Part shown: positions 59,892 to 64,000 of the stretch, piece after piece
Layout: each line of letters opens with the position of its first letter
How positions within the stretch are numbered: the first letter of the stretch is position 1
Position numbers and translations under genes: made by a program
Assembly (NCBI GenBank): GCA_963969395.1
Contig: OZ017797.1
Coordinates: 10,602,001 to 10,666,000 of the forward strand
DNA: 64,000 nucleotides
DNA from: Pseudoscleropodium purum
Lineage: Eukaryota; Streptophyta; Bryopsida; Hypnales; Brachytheciaceae
Reading direction: 5' to 3'
The notes under the pieces: generated by a model
What the model was told of the DNA's origin: nothing
Seen by the model: the letters and a program-made list of their open reading frames with translations, nothing else
Database searches by the model: none

Positions 59892-61234
59892 GTCTTTCAG
59901 TGAGAACCTCAGGTCAGGAATGTTATTCCCTTCGTGTACAATTGCCTCATTCACCTCGTATGAGGACGAGAGGTGAAAGACTCTAATCATGCCGCGTTTA
60001 TCACCTATGATGCCTCAGGCTGATGAATGGATGCTGCTTGCTCGGCTTATCTCAGGGTGGTGATATTCCAATCCAGAGGTTTGTTTCTCGAGAAGAGACT
60101 GAAGCCTGTTTCTCAATCACTAGCTGAGGGCTCATGCAGCAACGTTGTGAATCTTCTATCTGGCCACTTAATAGTAAGGAAGGACCTAAGTTCATTACAG
60201 CAAGCTTGATTGTTTGCACTGGTCGCCAACCTACCTCCAGTACATTTAGTTATGGATAAGCTACACTTAGTGGGTAAAGATGAGCCATCGTGATTTCACC
60301 CACGTGGGTTGCATCTCCTGTTCCAGATCACCAGATGAGTTCCAACCCATCTTTGTTATGTCAATCTTTGGTGCCAGAAGTTAGGCGGAGGTACTGAAAA
60401 TATTATAGAACAATGATGTCTTTCGTACAGGCTCATAATGTCTATCAGTTCACTCTTCTGTTGTTTCAATTACCACACCTACAGTTCTGATCAATGCAGC
60501 AGTCTGCTAGCCGGTGAATCCAACCAAAGTGGCAATTTTTTCTCAAAGGCGCATCTCCAATAGGTATCCCCCTAAAGCTTGTCTAATCGCTTCCAACCTT
60601 TTGCCGACATTCACAAGATAATTTAGAATCTCACAAAACAGAGTTATATTGTTAGAAAACACCACAGCGAGTACTCCGTATCTCTCTATCACCTCTCCAT
60701 TGCATGTACGAAAGAGGATCTGAAACTTGAAGCTTAAGAACTGGGGAAACAGTTCGTAGATCTGAGCATCCATCCTAGTCGATTGGTTGCTTGATCCACG
60801 CCTTGTGTCGGAGCTGACCGTGATCGACGGAGCAAATTTGGGATGTAATAATAAGACACTTTAAATATAGAATGGAGCTGGCTGTCGTTGCATTGTAGGC
60901 GCCCGCAATGCACAGGAGGACCGTGCGGAGTTCTACAATCGCGAGAGTGTCGGTTGTATCACTCGTATGGAAAAGTGACAAAATGAAGAGAATACAGCTC
61001 TTTCACTCTTGTAGAACTTTCCGTATCATCACACTTGTCTGCAACTTTTGTGACATAAGAGCATGGCCACCGAGGCATGCTGGAGGCGGCCTCAACGGCT
61101 CCGGGCCACTTAAGAAATGCATCCGGCCATTCAATTGTAGTAAGGGTGGTTTTACATGCAAACTTGAACCTCCACCAATTGTCTTGCCGGGTGGGCAATA
61201 GAAAAGGGGGAGCTCCATTTTCAACTGATATTGG
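59892..61234. other. Downstream region with small ORFs
   Basis: Balanced composition continues to about 61200, longer than a normal 3' untranslated region. A minus-strand ATG ORF, 60543-60773 (76 codons), reads MDAQIYELFPQFLSFKFQ and stays open to a TGA, but has no known motif. Others (60908-61201 plus, 60959-61198 minus) overlap and have no known homologue. A small unrecognised gene or transposon fragment is possible. Confidence 0.3.
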
Positions 61235-61266
61235 CTAGTCTCCACAACTTCATTTGTGGAGACTAG
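61235..61266. repeat. Perfect 13-bp hairpin
   Basis: CTAGTCTCCACAA at 61235-61247 and TTGTGGAGACTAG at 61254-61266 are exact inverted repeats separated by a 6-base loop. No following T-run, so there is no reason to call it a terminator. Confidence 0.85.
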
Positions 61267-61269
61267 TAG

Positions 61270-62754
61270 ATCAAGAGAGAATTTAATATGTGTCAATTCT
61301 TAATTGTATCTCTCCGTTGCCTCTTGGATCCACATAAAAGTGGAATTGGTATTTTTCCTTGTAGCTATCCCTATAGCTCTCTGTCCACTAGGGGAGTATG
61401 TAAACAAGCCCTAAGTCTCTTGAGAGACTCCAAACACAAATTGTGTAGAATCTATTGTCAAAGTTTGTCCAAGTATAGTTTTGAGTGTTGGTTTTAGAAA
61501 CAAGTAGTGACAATCACAAGCAGGTAGCCAATGCAAAAGCTACACAATGTAACATGTGTCTGAAAAGGTGAATCCAAAAGTTTTGCAATACAATCTCAGC
61601 ACACGACAGTGGGGGTTTGTACTTCCTTCACCAACCGTCATCGCTCAAAGGTCTATTCAAACTCACTTGGCGCATCTATTTACAGATGGTTTGGTGCCCA
61701 TGCTTTAAGGAAGTTTGGATGCATAGCTATGTTGAATTTAGAGGCTTGTTGATATATCACTTATAATAACAATCGATAATAGTGAATCACATGTTTTCAT
61801 ACTCAAAATAGCTTGAACTTAATTCATAATTTACCATAAGTTCTTGAAAATAGTAGTTCAATCCTTGACATCATCCACTCATGTTTATCAAATGTGAGCT
61901 AGCTTCATTGAAATATTGGGGGTGCTAAGCATGCCCTCAAAGGTTTTGACAAGCTTAGTCCATCCACCCACAAGTATAAAATTTGTTCTGTGCTCTTCAA
62001 ATCTAGCTTTCAAGATGCCACGATCAAAGTACAATGTTTTTTTACCAATCGACTTAAAAATACTAGTAGAAGTAATAGTTTTTAGCACAACTGGATAAAA
62101 ACAAAGGCACCAATGGTTTTTTTAGGACGCTCATTTTTGACATTGAACATCGTTCTCATGACTTGCACCTACTTCAGTACCATTGATATACTTCTATGTA
62201 TTTTCCAAAGAAGTCTACCATTCGTAGTCCTTAACCTTCGTTTCTACCTAATCCCTTAACCCATACATAGAATCTCAATCTTCCTTTTTTCCTTTCCAAA
62301 GTTAATTAGTTTGTATAGAGTCTCCTTTCTTATGAAGATATGTATACTAGGTGTCACTCAAACCAACTTTTAAAAAACCATTGTGGGACTTTAAACAAAC
62401 AAATTGTTCATGTACAACAACCTTAGAGTAATAATAGTTGTTTTTCTCTCTTCATCTTTTTGAGTCTTTTATTTAAATTTAACAAAATTGCTATTAAATA
62501 CAAAAGAAATAAAATATTGTACATCTAAGTTATTGTGTTGTTAAATTAGAGTCCTATACATTTTCATATAACTAGGATTTCACAATGCTAAGTACAATTA
62601 TTGATGATTGTATTGCAAAGAAGAGATAAGGATTATTTATTTATTCAAATTTTGTCAATGTCGATGATGAAAGAATTATTGCAAATACAAACACAAATAT
62701 ACACACAAAAAGGGGCCTTTTTAGAGCACTCTTTATTAAGGCACAATGCATTGA
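61270..62754. other. AT-rich intergenic DNA
   Basis: No gene supported. The passage 61280-61500 (ATCTCTCCGTTGCCTCTTGG, TGTGTAGAATCTATTGTCAA) is reminiscent of the end of a retrotransposon LTR, but no paired LTR or primer-binding site was found. Confidence 0.4.
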
Positions 62755-63070
62755 AAAGAGGCATACCACCTTGGTTTGCATTAGTTGTCCCCTTCCATTC
62801 TCTCAAAAAATTTAAAAGCCATTGATTTAAAAAAAAAAATACTTATCTTCAAAATTGTTGTTGATTTCTCAAAAAATCAGAAGCCATTGATCTTGTGAGA
62901 TGTAATCTAAGCTGTCCAAATATGAAATATTGGATATAGATACAATATCACATACGAAAATGTATTACACAATGAATACATATATTGGATATGGATATAG
63001 TATTGCATACAAATATGTACTAAATATAGATATCAGATATAGATACAGTAGTCGATATGGATATGGGATG
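62755..63070. repeat. Repeat family D, copy 2, with GATATAGATA-like tail
   Basis: Matches 54980-55225 in order: CTCTCAAAAAATTTAAAAGC, a poly-A step, ATCTTCAAAATTGTTGTTGA, AGCCATTGATCTTGTGA. A degenerate hexameric tail follows (GGATATAGATACA, GGATATGGATATAG). Confidence 0.75.
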
Positions 63071-64000
63071 AGTTATCCCATATTGATTGTCAAACAAGTT
63101 AGTTTTTGAAAATTACAAAAAGAGGAAGGGTTGTTGGAAATAAAATTTTCAAAATTTTCAAATCCTAAATTTCAAAATCTCATAAAAGTGTCACAATGCA
63201 CTGAAAAGTGACAATAACTGCCAGACTATATATTCCAATTATTTCCAAATGTATCAATTTTATTTCTGAGTATATTAAAAATAGCAATGAGACTATTTTC
63301 TTTGCTTTAAGAGTTTATAGAAAATTACTAACTTAATTAACATATATATGGATATGTCTTATGACAAATCATTAAGTAACATCTAACATTCAATCCAAAG
63401 TGATCAATTAAAGTTAGCTAGATTAAGCTTGATGGCTCAAACTTATAACTAGTAATTCAATCCATACATGAAATTAGGTTGTTTTTCATTGTTTTGTTTT
63501 ATTTTTTATGGTAAGATCTCTAGAATCATGTATCCCCCAATTATTTTCTTAGTATTGTTAGAAAGTTTTGAGCAAAGAAGGGTGTGCAGACTTTGTTTCA
63601 TAGCATTTGAAGATACAATATGAAAGTTATAGATTTTTGAGTTTCTTGCCAATGGCACAAGGATACACTAGTAACAATAGAAAGAGTTACTAGAACAACA
63701 AGAATATCCTTGATGTATATCAAAAAAATGTACAATAAAATGGTCAAGAATAGTTGATCAATTGTCAAATATCATTAAGAGGTAATGGACCTCACTTGCA
63801 TCTATATATCAAAATAGACAATTAGTATTTGTCTTGGTATTATAGTTGTTTTACTCCCACAAAGGTATATAAATGAGTTAACTCTTTGTAGGAGGCAACA
63901 TGAAGATGTCTTGAAAAGTGACACAAGCATAATTCACCATTACCAAGTTGATGAAAAAAAACCTAAGGCTGTTATAAATTATAAAGTCAATTTTTTTCCT
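63071..64000. other. AT-rich intergenic DNA to the right edge
   Basis: No ORF, RNA gene or bounded repeat recognised in the last 930 bases. Confidence 0.5.

Noticed and set aside
61280..61500. Solo LTR-like passage
   Set aside because: No matching second LTR, TG...CA ends with duplication, primer-binding site or polyprotein fragment was found.

Overview
The window is nuclear DNA of a land plant. The evidence is spliced genes with GT-AG introns, a VOZ transcription factor (a land-plant family), a plant-type mitochondrial Ca2+-regulated carrier, a GDSL lipase, a haspin kinase, and long AT-rich intergenic stretches full of small non-autonomous transposons. The intergenic texture and the diverged VOZ and haspin N-termini fit a bryophyte or other early-diverging land plant better than a flowering plant, but this is a weak inference and no species is claimed. 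There is no bacterial operon, CRISPR array or virus.

Layout: (1) 1-3000, minus strand: an ATP-Mg/Pi (SCaMC/APC-type) carrier, cut by the left edge. (2) 3417-3702: a Tourist-like MITE with a TAA duplication. (3) 5687-7736, minus: a complete five-exon GDSL esterase/lipase. (4) 8400-16000: AT-rich desert with several MITEs (one with a 9-bp target duplication typical of Mutator elements) and a degenerate triplicated repeat. (5) 16600-21385, plus: a five-exon gene for a 903-residue Cys/His/Ser/Arg-rich protein that I do not recognise. (6) 22600-25400: tandem and inverted repeats. (7) 25746-29069, minus: a complete four-exon VOZ gene. (8) 29517-29728, plus: a possible orphan first exon with a plastid-transit look. 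(9) 29730-36700: repeat-rich desert. (10) 36744-42408, minus: a complete haspin histone H3 kinase gene reconstructed as 15 exons, with a possible small divergent ORF beyond it. (11) 43200-50600: desert with repeats. (12) 50659-52182, minus: an intronless, atypical TKL-like protein kinase. (13) 52200-56650: desert with a GC-rich fold-back element. (14) 56873-59891, plus: a seven-exon gene for a predicted plastid NTF2/SnoaL-like protein with an ambiguous in-frame TGA at a splice junction. (15) 60000-64000: downstream and repeat sequence.

The genes are unrelated neighbours, as is usual in plants: mitochondrial transport, lipid hydrolysis, transcription control, mitotic histone phosphorylation and signalling. 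No shared pathway is implied. Exon models were built by hand from splice consensus, reading phase and remembered family conservation. In each complete multi-exon model the summed exon length is divisible by three.
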